Part shown: positions 1 through 6,943 of the stretch, piece after piece | Layout of the letters: each line of letters starts with the position of its first letter | How positions within the stretch are numbered: position 1 is the stretch's first letter | Assembly: GCA_046482855.1 (NCBI GenBank) | Contig: JAWOEH010000091.1 | Location: 1-12,572, forward strand | Direction of reading: 5' to 3' | From: CAYVSF01 sp046482855 | GTDB lineage: Bacteria > Bacteroidota > Bacteroidia > Bacteroidales > UBA12077 | DNA: 12,572 bases | Made by a program: the position numbers and the translations under genes | The notes under the pieces: model-generated | Databases searched by the model: none | What the model was told of the DNA's origin: nothing | Seen by the model: the letters and a program-made list of their open reading frames with translations, nothing else

Positions 1-2
1 CG

Positions 3-1130
3 TTGCACGAACGAATCTTTACGATTGATACTCATACCGATACACCTTTGAACTTTCTTGATGAATCCTTCGATATTGGCAAGCAGAATGACCACGAAAC
101 CACCCGCTCGCGAGTAGATTTTCCGCGCATGAAACAAGGGGGATTAGATGCGGCTTTCTTTGCCGTTTTCCTGGGACAAGGGCCTGTTACCTCCGAAGGC
201 TTTGAGAAGGCATATGAAAGATCAAGAACCATTTTCGACGGAATTTATGACGCATTGGAAACCTACCCCGAACAAGCAGAATTAGCCATTACCCCCAAAG
301 AAGGGTATGCGCTTGAAAAAGAAGACAAACGCGCTGTCTATATTGGCTTGGAAAATGGTTATCCCATAGGCACCAATATAAATCGTGTAGATACTTTTTA
401 CCATTTGGGTGCTCGTTATATTACGCTTTGTCATACTCGAAACAATCAGATTTGCGACTCCTCAACCGATCCCGATGGGGCCGAACATGAAGGAGTTAGC
501 CCTTTTGGCAAACAAGTGATAAAACGAATGAATGCCCTGGGTATGTTGATTGATGTTTCCCATATATCGGATGCTGCTTTTTATGATGTCCTTGAACAAT
601 CTTCGGCGCCAGTTATGGCATCTCACAGCTGCGCCCGTGCAGTTTGTGACAATCCCAGAAATCTTTCCGACTCCATGCTTCTGGCATTAAAAGAAAATAA
701 AGGGGTTATCCAAATCTGCATCTTAAGTGATTACTTAAAAACACCTCCCCCTAACCCTGCACGCGATAGTGCTTTCCAAGTTGTTCGTGAAGAGTTTAAC
801 AATTTTCAGGATCTTTCCCCGGAAGAACGCAAACGTGCACGAAGAGCCTGGCGCAAAACAGATAGAGCATACCCTAAGGAGTTGGCAACCGTTGCCGATA
901 TTGTTGATCATATTGATCACGTTGTACAAACCATTGGTATCGACTATGTAGGTATTGGTACCGATTTTGACGGTGGTGGGGGCGTTGAAGGCTGCAAAGA
1001 TGTGAGCGAAATGGAAAATATAACTCGTGAACTGGTAAACAGAGGATATTCCGACCAGGCAATAGAAAAAATATGGAGTGGGAACTTTATGCGTGTGTTT
1101 AAAGAGGCTGAAAAGAAAAGAGATGCTTAA
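3..1130 (+). CDS. M19 family membrane dipeptidase (renal-dipeptidase-like), 5' end cut by window
   Basis: Zinc metallopeptidase of the M19 (renal dipeptidase) family, which hydrolyses dipeptides, including ones with a D-residue in second position. Seen in the 375 visible residues: the amino-terminal HxD zinc pair (H11, D13 in DTHTDTP), the bridging glutamate in GLENG (E117), H187 in DVSHISD, H208 in ASHSC, and the carboxy-terminal aspartates in GTDFDGGG (321-323). These correspond to the full metal/catalytic set of the family. The frame is open to the left edge and the first readable codon is TTG, so the true start, and any signal peptide (common in Bacteroidetes homologues), lies outside the window. 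The catalytic domain itself is essentially complete. The gene ends with TAA and is followed by a long non-genic stretch, so it is the last gene of its unit. Whether it acts on peptidoglycan-derived or dietary dipeptides cannot be told. Confidence 0.93.
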   Translation: MHERIFTIDTHTDTPLNFLDESFDIGKQNDHETTRSRVDFPRMKQGGLDAAFFAVFLGQGPVTSEGFEKAYERSRTIFDGIYDALETYPEQAELAITPKEGYALEKEDKRAVYIGLENGYPIGTNINRVDTFYHLGARYITLCHTRNNQICDSSTDPDGAEHEGVSPFGKQVIKRMNALGMLIDVSHISDAAFYDVLEQSSAPVMASHSCARAVCDNPRNLSDSMLLALKENKGVIQICILSDYLKTPPPNPARDSAFQVVREEFNNFQDLSPEERKRARRAWRKTDRAYPKELATVADIVDHIDHVVQTIGIDYVGIGTDFDGGGGVEGCKDVSEMENITRELVNRGYSDQAIEKIWSGNFMRVFKEAEKKRDA

Positions 1131-1315
1131 TGGTACGCCAAAATCCCCAAGGGTGCAGTTTATAAACTTGTGCAGCTCCATGCATTCATAACTGTAAATC
1201 ACTCGTTTATAAGTAATCGATTCAGTCTTTTAAAAGGAGCCTTTCCGAGCGCTGTCCATGGCCTGTAAATAACGCTTAAGTTATCTTATTTGCTTCTACA
1301 AAAGGCCTTCGTTTA

Positions 1316-1360
1316 TTCAAATCCTAACTTTATCCAGAAGGCACAAAGTTAGGATTTGAA
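1316..1360. repeat. Perfect 16-bp inverted repeat, 13-nt loop
   Basis: The left arm TTCAAATCCTAACTTT (1316-1331) is exactly complementary to the right arm AAAGTTAGGATTTGAA (1345-1360), with a 13-base loop. The stem is AT-rich and neither side carries a U-run, so it is not a textbook rho-independent terminator. It lies about 185 bp beyond the dipeptidase stop and could still act as an mRNA 3'-end stabiliser or bidirectional terminator. It could equally be the relic of a small palindromic repeat element. Confidence 0.8.
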
Positions 1361-1529
1361 CATTTATAGCAATAACAGAGCAGAGAAATCGGTGAAATCG
1401 GAGTCTGAGAATAATACATACAAGGGCAAATGTGAGATCTCAATAGGAAATTTACGGTGCGAACCAACTTTAGACTATGGTTTATATTTTATGGTTAGAG
1501 ATACGTTTTGTTTCTGTATTTTTAGCGCT

Positions 1530-1697
1530 TTATTGATAACGAAGTGCTAGCGAATTGCGACGCAGAGGTAACTGACATAAAACTGGCGGCATCCTCATAT
1601 ATGCTTTTTTGAAAACGGAGGCCTTATAGACTGCTTTTCCTGAAATAAAATCAGTCAATGCAATTAAAGAAACCCCAACGACATTAAGAGAGCGCAT
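1530..1697 (-). CDS. Doubtful small ORF, 55 aa, unknown
   Basis: An ATG-initiated frame on the minus strand encodes 55 residues (MRSLNVVGVSLIALTDF... to ...LALRYQ) and ends in TAA. The N-terminal ~18 residues are hydrophobic; the C-terminal half is basic (RMPPVLCQLPLRR). It lies 28 bp downstream of the sulfatase-like gene on the same strand. There is no recognisable domain, no Shine-Dalgarno sequence (not expected in this phylum) and no promoter. The sequence reads more like a decayed or repeat-derived fragment than an established gene, so it is listed only as a candidate. Confidence 0.22.
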   Translation of the reverse strand: MRSLNVVGVSLIALTDFISGKAVYKASVFKKAYMRMPPVLCQLPLRRNSLALRYQ

Positions 1698-1724
1698 TAT
1701 GAAAGTTAAACTTAATCCAACCTC

Positions 1725-3782
1725 CTAAAAGGAGACTTTATTTCCGCTCCCTTCTTGTGATTGTTGTATGCTACTAAAATTAACAGGATAAAGAATAGTA
1801 CTTGAGCTTGTATAATTATTCAGAACCTTAAACTCATTTAGCAATTTCGACATTCTTTGATTTAATGAGTCATTTAGAAGTGGTTCTGTCACTAGGCTTT
1901 CCTTAATCTTAAATAACCTGCCTTCCGAATAAAACAACTCCTCATATAGCATTTCATTAATGCTGCGGTCTACCCGCATAAAAGGGATAAAACGATTGCA
2001 CCGGAAATGTCCGGCCGTATCCAAAGGCGCTCCCAGCCAGTGGGTATATTTTGGAGCTTTCATGGTATAGCCCCGGGCCAGCAAATTTACCAACGAAGGT
2101 GTAATATCGGCAGTTGATGAAACAGCCGGAAACTTTTTTCGAACCTTTAGCAATGGCGAATATATGAGTAAAGGAACTTTATATTTTTCAATTGCCGAAT
2201 AATCTCCCAGGTAAAGATTATGATCTCCACAAATAACAAAAATGGTATTGCTAAATGCATCTTGCTTTTTCAATGTTCCAAAGAAATCGCGGATACAATT
2301 ATCGGTATAAAGCATAGTTGCAAATGCCATTTCCCGCTTCCCAATTAGTTTTTCTTGCGCTGCAGTAAGTTCCATTGTTTCCAGATGCTCATATAGCTTT
2401 TTCCTCCAAAAATCCGAATTTGGCGGGTTAAACGGATTGTGCATACTGAGAGTTAAATAAATATCAAGAAAAGGACTTTGATTTAGCGAATCCTTCACTT
2501 CCAATGCCTGGCTAAATAGTTCCGAATCGGGGTATCCCCATGAAAAACCTTTACTTGAAGGCGCAATCCGCTTACACTTTTCATTAAATTTCTTCTCATT
2601 CAAAATATAGGATACATCAATATACGACAGAAAATTATCCATGCGATCAAAACCAGACCACCCCCCATAGAAAAATCTACTTTTGTAATCATAATGCTTC
2701 AAGAAACCAGTTAACGACAGAATATTGGGGTAAGGTTGCGTTTCAATTACCGACATAAATCCCTTTTGTCCGTATGGAGCTGAAGCCAATAGCGACGGCA
2801 ACACCTGGAAGGTTCGCTCCGAGGTAGAAACAAAATTTTGCCAAAACAATCCATTAGCAGCAAGAGAATCGAGAAATGGAGTAAAGCTGCCAAAAGACGC
2901 ATCATTACCAGAAAATCGGCGCGACAGACTCTCAACGACAATAATTACAATGTTCGGTTTTCGATCTTCCAAGGCAAAAAAAGGTCCCAACACATTACTG
3001 GTGTCCCGTTGTTTTACAAAGGGGTATTTTTCCGAATAAAATTGCGATGATGGCAGCATATGCTGATAGATGCGTGTTGCATCTTTTATATCAGATATAC
3101 TTTTTGCATTAAAATTCTTTTTATAATGGACCAAAGATTTGATTAAATACGATGCTTTATTAATCTCTTGGTAATAAGGCTTATTATTTTTAAATCCTGC
3201 AATATTGGGGGTAATGCTGTTACAAACCAGAGGAAACGCAAGTATCAATAGCCCAAAAACCATGCTGAATTTGTTCCACCTATTGGAAAGCGTAAGCATT
3301 AACCGAGGAATAAAAACAATGGAAAGCACCACAATTACCCCCTTGGTTATCAATAACAAATTAGGCGCAACTGAGGATTTGATTATAAAAATGGCTTCGC
3401 TAAAAGAATAAATCAAAACCGATTGGTTTAAAGGAATTTTGGATATGTGGTAATACTCAGAAACAGCCCAGGAAAGCAACCCTACAGGAACCACCACCAA
3501 ATACAGTAGCAGTTTACGACGCTTCGGAAATAAATGCAGGATAAAAACCGTGGGTACCAAACTTGCAATGGCAATAATTGAAGCAAATACCAAATCGTAC
3601 CGAATCCCCAACAAATAGTGTTCAATAGAGGAATAAGCAAAGCCTCCATCAACCGTGAATAGCTCCAGAAGCCTCACAAGCACAAATATTGCCCAAATCG
3701 TCCAGCCAATGATGCCTGCAAAACAACCGAAACGAATAATTTTAAATAAATGGGGTAATTTCTTTTGAAGATATAATAACAT
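1725..3782 (-). CDS. LTA synthase-like membrane sulfatase / phosphotransferase
   Basis: Alkaline-phosphatase-superfamily enzyme with the architecture of LtaS/OpgB-type phosphoglycerol transferases: about five transmembrane helices in the first ~195 residues, then an extracytoplasmic catalytic domain. From the ATG at 3782 the protein has 685 residues. The catalytic domain starts at NIVIIVVES (metal ligand E284), followed by the probable nucleophile threonine in SERTFQVLPSLL (T324), H448 in SMHNPF, and the D520-H521 metal pair in CGDHN. The frame stays open to a TTG at 3848, but the ATG is preferred: it directly precedes the first membrane helix and lies just downstream of a perfect -7 box. The family transfers phosphoglycerol or phosphoethanolamine from phospholipids, or hydrolyses sulfate or phosphate esters. 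Gram-negative Bacteroidetes lack lipoteichoic acid, so the acceptor here is unknown. Single gene, divergent from the BlaI-like repressor. Confidence 0.88.
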   Translation of the reverse strand: MLLYLQKKLPHLFKIIRFGCFAGIIGWTIWAIFVLVRLLELFTVDGGFAYSSIEHYLLGIRYDLVFASIIAIASLVPTVFILHLFPKRRKLLLYLVVVPVGLLSWAVSEYYHISKIPLNQSVLIYSFSEAIFIIKSSVAPNLLLITKGVIVVLSIVFIPRLMLTLSNRWNKFSMVFGLLILAFPLVCNSITPNIAGFKNNKPYYQEINKASYLIKSLVHYKKNFNAKSISDIKDATRIYQHMLPSSQFYSEKYPFVKQRDTSNVLGPFFALEDRKPNIVIIVVESLSRRFSGNDASFGSFTPFLDSLAANGLFWQNFVSTSERTFQVLPSLLASAPYGQKGFMSVIETQPYPNILSLTGFLKHYDYKSRFFYGGWSGFDRMDNFLSYIDVSYILNEKKFNEKCKRIAPSSKGFSWGYPDSELFSQALEVKDSLNQSPFLDIYLTLSMHNPFNPPNSDFWRKKLYEHLETMELTAAQEKLIGKREMAFATMLYTDNCIRDFFGTLKKQDAFSNTIFVICGDHNLYLGDYSAIEKYKVPLLIYSPLLKVRKKFPAVSSTADITPSLVNLLARGYTMKAPKYTHWLGAPLDTAGHFRCNRFIPFMRVDRSINEMLYEELFYSEGRLFKIKESLVTEPLLNDSLNQRMSKLLNEFKVLNNYTSSSTILYPVNFSSIQQSQEGSGNKVSF

Positions 3783-3802
3783 AGTAAAACAGTTAAGGGA
3801 AA

Positions 3803-3810
3803 CAAATATA
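3803..3810 (-). promoter_or_regulatory. Candidate -7 box for the sulfatase-like gene
   Basis: On the minus strand this reads TATATTTG, a perfect match to the Bacteroidetes -7 consensus TAnnTTTG. It would start transcription roughly 10-15 bases upstream of the ATG at 3782, which supports that start over the upstream TTG. No good -33 TTTG is seen at the usual 19-20 base distance, hence the moderate confidence. Confidence 0.4.
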
Positions 3811-3960
3811 CCAAAATTGTGCTGTGAGATACTGTATAACTTGTACAATTAAACTTTTGGTATGGAAGGGTAGTTTGTGGCCTTAACCAGCGTGTAATCT
3901 ATTTATGCCTTAGCACCATGATACAAAAAAATGCGCTCATTAACGCCAATTAACATTTAA

Positions 3961-3976
3961 TACGATTTTTTTCGTA
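3961..3976. promoter_or_regulatory. Candidate operator 1, TACGA-N6-TCGTA
   Basis: Perfect 5-bp dyad TACGA / TCGTA separated by six T residues. An identical dyad with the same 6-base spacer recurs 56 bp downstream. BlaI/MecI-family repressors bind as dimers to TAC...GTA-type palindromes, and the gene for such a repressor starts 72 bp further on, so this is a plausible autoregulatory operator. The spacing is longer than in the canonical TACA-N2-TGTA sites of Gram-positive BlaI/CopY, so the assignment is inference. Confidence 0.5.
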
Positions 3977-3983
3977 ATTAACT

Positions 3984-4015
3984 GTTGACTTTCTGATCTT
4001 CTCGACTTACCTTTA
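3984..4015 (+). promoter_or_regulatory. Candidate promoter of the repressor/M56 operon
   Basis: GTTG at 3984-3987 (3 of 4 matches to the -33 TTTG) and TACCTTTA at 4008-4015 (7 of 8 matches to TAnnTTTG without counting n as a mismatch) are separated by 20 bases, the expected spacing for the Bacteroidetes primary sigma factor. Operator-like dyads sit just upstream of the -33 element and at the predicted transcription start, so binding at either would be expected to block transcription. Confidence 0.45.
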
Positions 4016-4016
4016 C

Positions 4017-4032
4017 TACGAAAGTTATCGTA
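4017..4032. promoter_or_regulatory. Candidate operator 2, TACGA-N6-TCGTA
   Basis: Second exact copy of the dyad (TACGA, spacer AAGTTA, TCGTA), overlapping the predicted transcription start and ending 16 bases before the ATG of the BlaI-like gene. Arms and spacer length are conserved between the two sites while the spacer sequence differs, the pattern expected of a protein-binding site rather than a sequence duplication. Confidence 0.55.
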
Positions 4033-4048
4033 TATTTAAATCCAACAA

Positions 4049-4432
4049 ATGAAACCTCACATTACCGAAGCCGAATTGCAGGTGTTAAAAATACTGTGGG
4101 AACAAGGCCCCAGTCATGTGAAATCGGTGCATGAACGTTTAAATAGGAAAAAACATACCGGATACACAACTACCCTGAAGATTATGCAAATTATGGCTCA
4201 TAAAGCATTGCTTTCTGTAGACAAATCGGCAAGGCAACATGTATATACGCCAATTCTGGAACAACAAGAAGTACAAAAAAGCAGGCTATCCCGATTTTTG
4301 GAAAACACCTTTGGAGGCTCAGCTTCGTCGTTGGTCATGCAACTGTTGTCACATGAAGATCTTACCGAAAAAGAGTTACAGGAAATAAAAGCTTGCATAA
4401 ATACCCTGGAGAATGATGATATGGGCAAATAA
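4049..4432 (+). CDS. BlaI/MecI/CopY-family transcriptional repressor
   Basis: 127-residue winged-helix repressor of the penicillinase-repressor family, close to the usual family length of 120-130. The N-terminus (ITEAELQVLKILWEQGPSHVKSV) and the helix around TGYTTTLKIMQIMAHK are the hallmark DNA-binding helices and wing of this family. The C-terminal ~50 residues form the dimerisation/cleavage part. Family members hold an operon off until a membrane M56 protease is activated and leads to repressor cleavage. Here the partner is encoded directly downstream and overlaps this gene by 20 bases, indicating translational coupling. Two matching dyads upstream suggest autoregulation. True BlaI controls beta-lactamase, but no beta-lactamase gene is nearby, so the regulon is unknown and no gene symbol is given. 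Confidence 0.93.
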   Translation: MKPHITEAELQVLKILWEQGPSHVKSVHERLNRKKHTGYTTTLKIMQIMAHKALLSVDKSARQHVYTPILEQQEVQKSRLSRFLENTFGGSASSLVMQLLSHEDLTEKELQEIKACINTLENDDMGK

Positions 4433-6395
4433 CATATTGGCGTATAGTCAGGATGACTTGGTGACAAAGCTTACAGAAGCTTGTTTTCAAACAGCCCTTG
4501 AAGGACTGCTCATTTGGGGCATTGCTGCCCTTATCTATCAGTTGATACCGCATGTTTACAGCCGGTTAAGGTATGTTTTACTGGTTGCAACAATGCTTGC
4601 ACTTCCTGCCGTATTAGTCCTGCATATTGCCGAGGCTGAAGCAGTTGTATCCCCAAAAGCCACAATAAACAGGACTGACAGCACTCAGGAACTTTCCGTA
4701 TCTACAGCCCAGGCAGAACCATACGCGACTCATTATACCCGCATAAAAGTATGGACAAACGAGGCGGCGCAAAAATATGCACCTTTCTTTTTGTTTCTAT
4801 GGATTCTTGGCTTGCTCTTCTTTACCTTACGCATCATTTGGCAAACCCATGAGCTTAAGTATGTACGCAAACATGCGCAACCTGTAAAAGAAGCAAGAAT
4901 CCTCCAACTGGTAGCAACGTGTAAAGCAAAACTAGCCATAATCCGAAAAGTGTCTGTTTATAGCTCTGATAAAGTGCTTATCCCTTTTGCCAGCGGCGTT
5001 ATCCGACCGGTTATTATGTTGCCGGTAAGTATTATTACACAAATTCCACAGGAACAGCTTGAAACCATAATTTTGCACGAACTGGCACACATTAAACGAT
5101 ACGATTTTCTGGTTCAGCTTCTCCAGCGCGTGGTGGAAGCGCTATTCTTTTTTCATCCCTTAGTTTGGTGGTGTTCAGCTCGCCTGCACGATGAACGCGA
5201 ATGTATTTGCGACGATATTGTTCTTAAGCATACACCTAATAAAGCGGACTATGCACGAGCTCTGCTAAGTGCAAATAAACATGCACAAAGGATTCCTAAA
5301 ATGGCCATAGCCCTGACGAACAGAAAAACCAATACTATATCTTACCGAATAAAACGTATGATTATGAAACCTAATTCTTACCCCAAGAGAATGCAATGGT
5401 TAGTACCAATTATTATGTTGGCTTTTGTTTTATTGACCCTTGCATTTACGCATCGCCATATTGCCTCTGCTGAGACAACAACCAATGATGCGCATTCTCG
5501 TCTGATTGATCATCCTGCTCAAGCAGCTCTTTTATCTGAAAACGAAAAAGGTACAATAGCTAGCGATACGTTAAAAAAGAAGAAAAAAGACAACAAAAGT
5601 TCTATTTTTTATAATCAGTTAGTTACAACCACTAAATCGATAGATGAAGATAAAAACTACAAAATTCAGCTTCAAAAGGGCGAAGTAAAAGGCTTGTGGC
5701 TGAATGACAAAGAGATTCCTGCAAGTGAATACCACAAACATCAGGAGGTGATTGATGAATCAAAAGAGGATTTGATGAAAACTGAGGAGTCCATTAGTGA
5801 TATAATGGGTGATTTAAAAGAGATGCACCTGGAAACTATCTTTGAAGGACTTGCTACAAGTCTGGAAGCATTGGCTGTAATCGACTGGGAAGGAATAAGC
5901 GAGCTCGTTGGTGAGTCGGTAGAGGAAGTAGATATGGATGCGATTGAACAAGATGTATATGATGCTCTGGATGAAGCCGATTCAGCAGAAGTTCAACAAG
6001 AGCTGGCCAGAACCTTCCGTATTCTTGATAGTATAGATACTAAAAGCGAGGTAAATCGGGCTTTTTCGGAAATCGATAGAGAAGAAATTCGTAATGAAAT
6101 AAGAGAGGGTATGCGGGAGGCCCGAATGGAAATGCACAAGGAAATGTCGCGTGAATGGGATACTGAACAATTACGTGAACAAATGCAACACATTCGTGAG
6201 CAGATGCATACTGCCGATCCTGAAGATATACGCCGCGAGATGCGCAAAATTCAGGAACAGATGCACCAAATGCACGCCGAATTACGCAAAGAAGCATATG
6301 AAAGCAGAAACAGCAGACAAAACAATGTGAGTCCGGAAGAAAAACTAAAACAGATGGAAAAAGAACTCGAAACTCTGGAAAACATGCAAAAATAA
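4413..6395 (+). CDS. M56 family (BlaR1-like) membrane metalloprotease with Met/His-rich coiled-coil C-terminus
   Basis: Signal-transducing membrane zinc protease, 660 residues. Membrane segments lie near residues 29-46, 52-72, 123-143 and 328-346. Between the third and fourth is the cytoplasmic protease domain with HELAH (222-226), a following amphipathic/hydrophobic segment ending FFFHPLVWW, and the third-ligand region ERECICDD (E263). In BlaR1/MecR1 the protease leads to loss of the repressor when an extracellular penicillin-binding domain is acylated. Here that sensor domain is absent. Instead residues ~350-660 form an extracytoplasmic tail: a basic linker (KKKKKKDNK), a short segment KGEVKGLWLNDKEIP resembling other Bacteroidetes M56 proteins, an acidic helical stretch (~445-550), and a coiled coil with regular a/d residues (587, 591, 594, 598; 606, 610, 613, 617, 620, 624) rich in Met and His. 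The start at 4413 overlaps the repressor gene by 20 bases. Confidence 0.92.
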   Translation: MMIWANNILAYSQDDLVTKLTEACFQTALEGLLIWGIAALIYQLIPHVYSRLRYVLLVATMLALPAVLVLHIAEAEAVVSPKATINRTDSTQELSVSTAQAEPYATHYTRIKVWTNEAAQKYAPFFLFLWILGLLFFTLRIIWQTHELKYVRKHAQPVKEARILQLVATCKAKLAIIRKVSVYSSDKVLIPFASGVIRPVIMLPVSIITQIPQEQLETIILHELAHIKRYDFLVQLLQRVVEALFFFHPLVWWCSARLHDERECICDDIVLKHTPNKADYARALLSANKHAQRIPKMAIALTNRKTNTISYRIKRMIMKPNSYPKRMQWLVPIIMLAFVLLTLAFTHRHIASAETTTNDAHSRLIDHPAQAALLSENEKGTIASDTLKKKKKDNKSSIFYNQLVTTTKSIDEDKNYKIQLQKGEVKGLWLNDKEIPASEYHKHQEVIDESKEDLMKTEESISDIMGDLKEMHLETIFEGLATSLEALAVIDWEGISELVGESVEEVDMDAIEQDVYDALDEADSAEVQQELARTFRILDSIDTKSEVNRAFSEIDREEIRNEIREGMREARMEMHKEMSREWDTEQLREQMQHIREQMHTADPEDIRREMRKIQEQMHQMHAELRKEAYESRNSRQNNVSPEEKLKQMEKELETLENMQK

Positions 6396-6411
6396 TAACA
6401 CACATTGCGGA

Positions 6412-6454
6412 AACAATAAAGCGGGAGGTTCTGTAAACCTCCCGCTTTATTGTT
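6412..6454. terminator. Bidirectional terminator, perfect 19-bp stem
   Basis: The arms 6412-6430 and 6436-6454 are perfectly complementary over 19 bp with a 5-base loop (CTGTA). The GC-rich core (GCGGGAGG) is flanked by AATAAA/TTTATT, giving U-rich sequence on both strands. It lies 16 bases after the M56 stop and 20 bases after the end of the convergent ferredoxin-like gene, so it can serve both. Confidence 0.93.
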
Positions 6455-6473
6455 ATCCTATGTCAACTACCTG

Positions 6474-6659
6474 TTACGCTTGCTGAAAAGCAAAACACGA
6501 TTTTGTGCAAATGCCACAGCCTGTGCACTTCTCTTCATTTATCTCCGGAGCCGAAAAAGGAGAACTTTGTGTAATTGCGCCCACCGGGCAAATCGAAACG
6601 CTTGGACAGGGATGGTTCTGTGGACACATCTGAGTATTAACAACAATTTTACCTTTCAT
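6474..6659 (-). CDS. Small ferredoxin-like 4Fe-4S protein with one standard and one atypical cysteine motif
   Basis: 61-residue iron-sulfur protein starting at the ATG MKGKIVVNTQM. The frame can be extended to a TTG at 6701, but that extension would place the -7 box inside the coding region. The C-terminal motif C45-x2-C48-x2-C51-x3-C55 together with C24-Pro gives a complete site for one 4Fe-4S cluster in the classical bacterial 2x4Fe-4S fold. The N-terminal motif is C12-PQNHP-C18-x5-C24-P: the normal C-x2-C-x2-C is not present, so the other cluster would have only C12, C18 and C55, with H16 nearby as a possible fourth ligand. Probable role is small soluble electron transfer; no redox partner is encoded nearby. 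Monocistronic and convergent with the M56 gene. Confidence 0.85.
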   Translation of the reverse strand: MKGKIVVNTQMCPQNHPCPSVSICPVGAITQSSPFSAPEINEEKCTGCGICTKSCFAFQQA

Positions 6660-6698
6660 GATCCTTCTTACTTTTTGGATTAGTTTTAAAAACGAGTG

Positions 6699-6706
6699 CA
6701 AAGATA
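6699..6706 (-). promoter_or_regulatory. Candidate -7 box of the ferredoxin-like gene
   Basis: On the minus strand this reads TATCTTTG, a perfect TAnnTTTG match about 40 bases upstream of the ATG at 6659. The region upstream is an extremely AT-rich TATA-type tract (6706-6745) without a clear -33 TTTG. The same octamer precedes the penicillin-binding protein gene. Confidence 0.5.
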
Positions 6707-6833
6707 ATCATATTTTTATATATAGATACATATATTTATATTTCTTTTTCCAATTGATGTAACAACTTCCCGGCGCGGTTTTTATATTCGGCCTGCCTGG
6801 CTTAAACGGCAAAACAACCAGAGAGATACAAAT

Positions 6834-6943
6834 TTACGGCGGATTAAACCACTAATATGCCAGAAGACATACCTGTTACGGCGGAGCAAACAACAGTTAT
6901 ATCAGAGTAAAGCAAAGTTACGGCAGAATAATAAGGGCAGAGG
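6834..6943. repeat. Degenerate 42-bp periodic repeat (TTACGGCRGA core)
   Basis: The ten-base core TTACGGC(G/A)GA occurs at 6834-6843, 6876-6885 and 6918-6927, exactly 42 bases apart each time. Between cores the first two units agree at roughly 60% of positions, including AAAC at core offset +12 and CAGA at +27 (one base apart in alignment). 42 bases equals 14 codons, and the plus-strand frame through the units is open, giving units that begin LRR, LRR and LRQ. A preceding weaker unit begins LKR at 6801. Confidence 0.6.

Larger units (their letters stand above)
1131..1724. other. Gene-poor intergenic stretch with inverted repeats
   Basis: Almost 600 bases between the stops of two convergent genes (dipeptidase + and sulfatase-like -). 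It contains a 12-bp perfect palindrome AGTTTATAAACT at 1157-1168, the 16-bp inverted repeat listed separately, and one doubtful 55-codon frame on the minus strand. The long frame starting with TTG at 1356 (+) has no domain-like features and I do not regard it as a gene. I see no RNA gene and no clear rho-independent terminator with a T-tract for either neighbour. Confidence 0.6.

Noticed and set aside
735..1202. Long minus-strand frame opposite the dipeptidase
   Set aside because: Antisense shadow of a gene with full catalytic motifs; no motif of its own.
1356..1550. 64-codon plus-strand frame in the intergenic stretch after the dipeptidase
   Set aside because: It starts at a TTG inside the right arm of the inverted repeat, has no domain or coding-like composition and ends abruptly; treated as chance.
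3783..3848. 22-residue N-terminal extension of the sulfatase-like protein from a TTG
   Set aside because: A perfect -7 box lies within it and an ATG immediately precedes the first membrane helix.
5570..5600. A-rich run encoding KKKKKKDNK in the M56 gene as a programmed slippage site
   Set aside because: Runs are interrupted by G, no alternative frame product is attractive, and a Lys linker after the last membrane helix is ordinary topology signal.
4049..6395. True beta-lactam resistance operon (blaI-blaR1-bla)
   Set aside because: No beta-lactamase gene follows and the M56 protein lacks the penicillin-binding sensor domain with its SxxK/KTG motifs.
6040..6405. Long minus-strand frames opposite the M56 coiled coil
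   Set aside because: The Cys/Arg-rich translation is what the reverse complement of a Glu/Met/His-rich coiled coil gives; no independent support.
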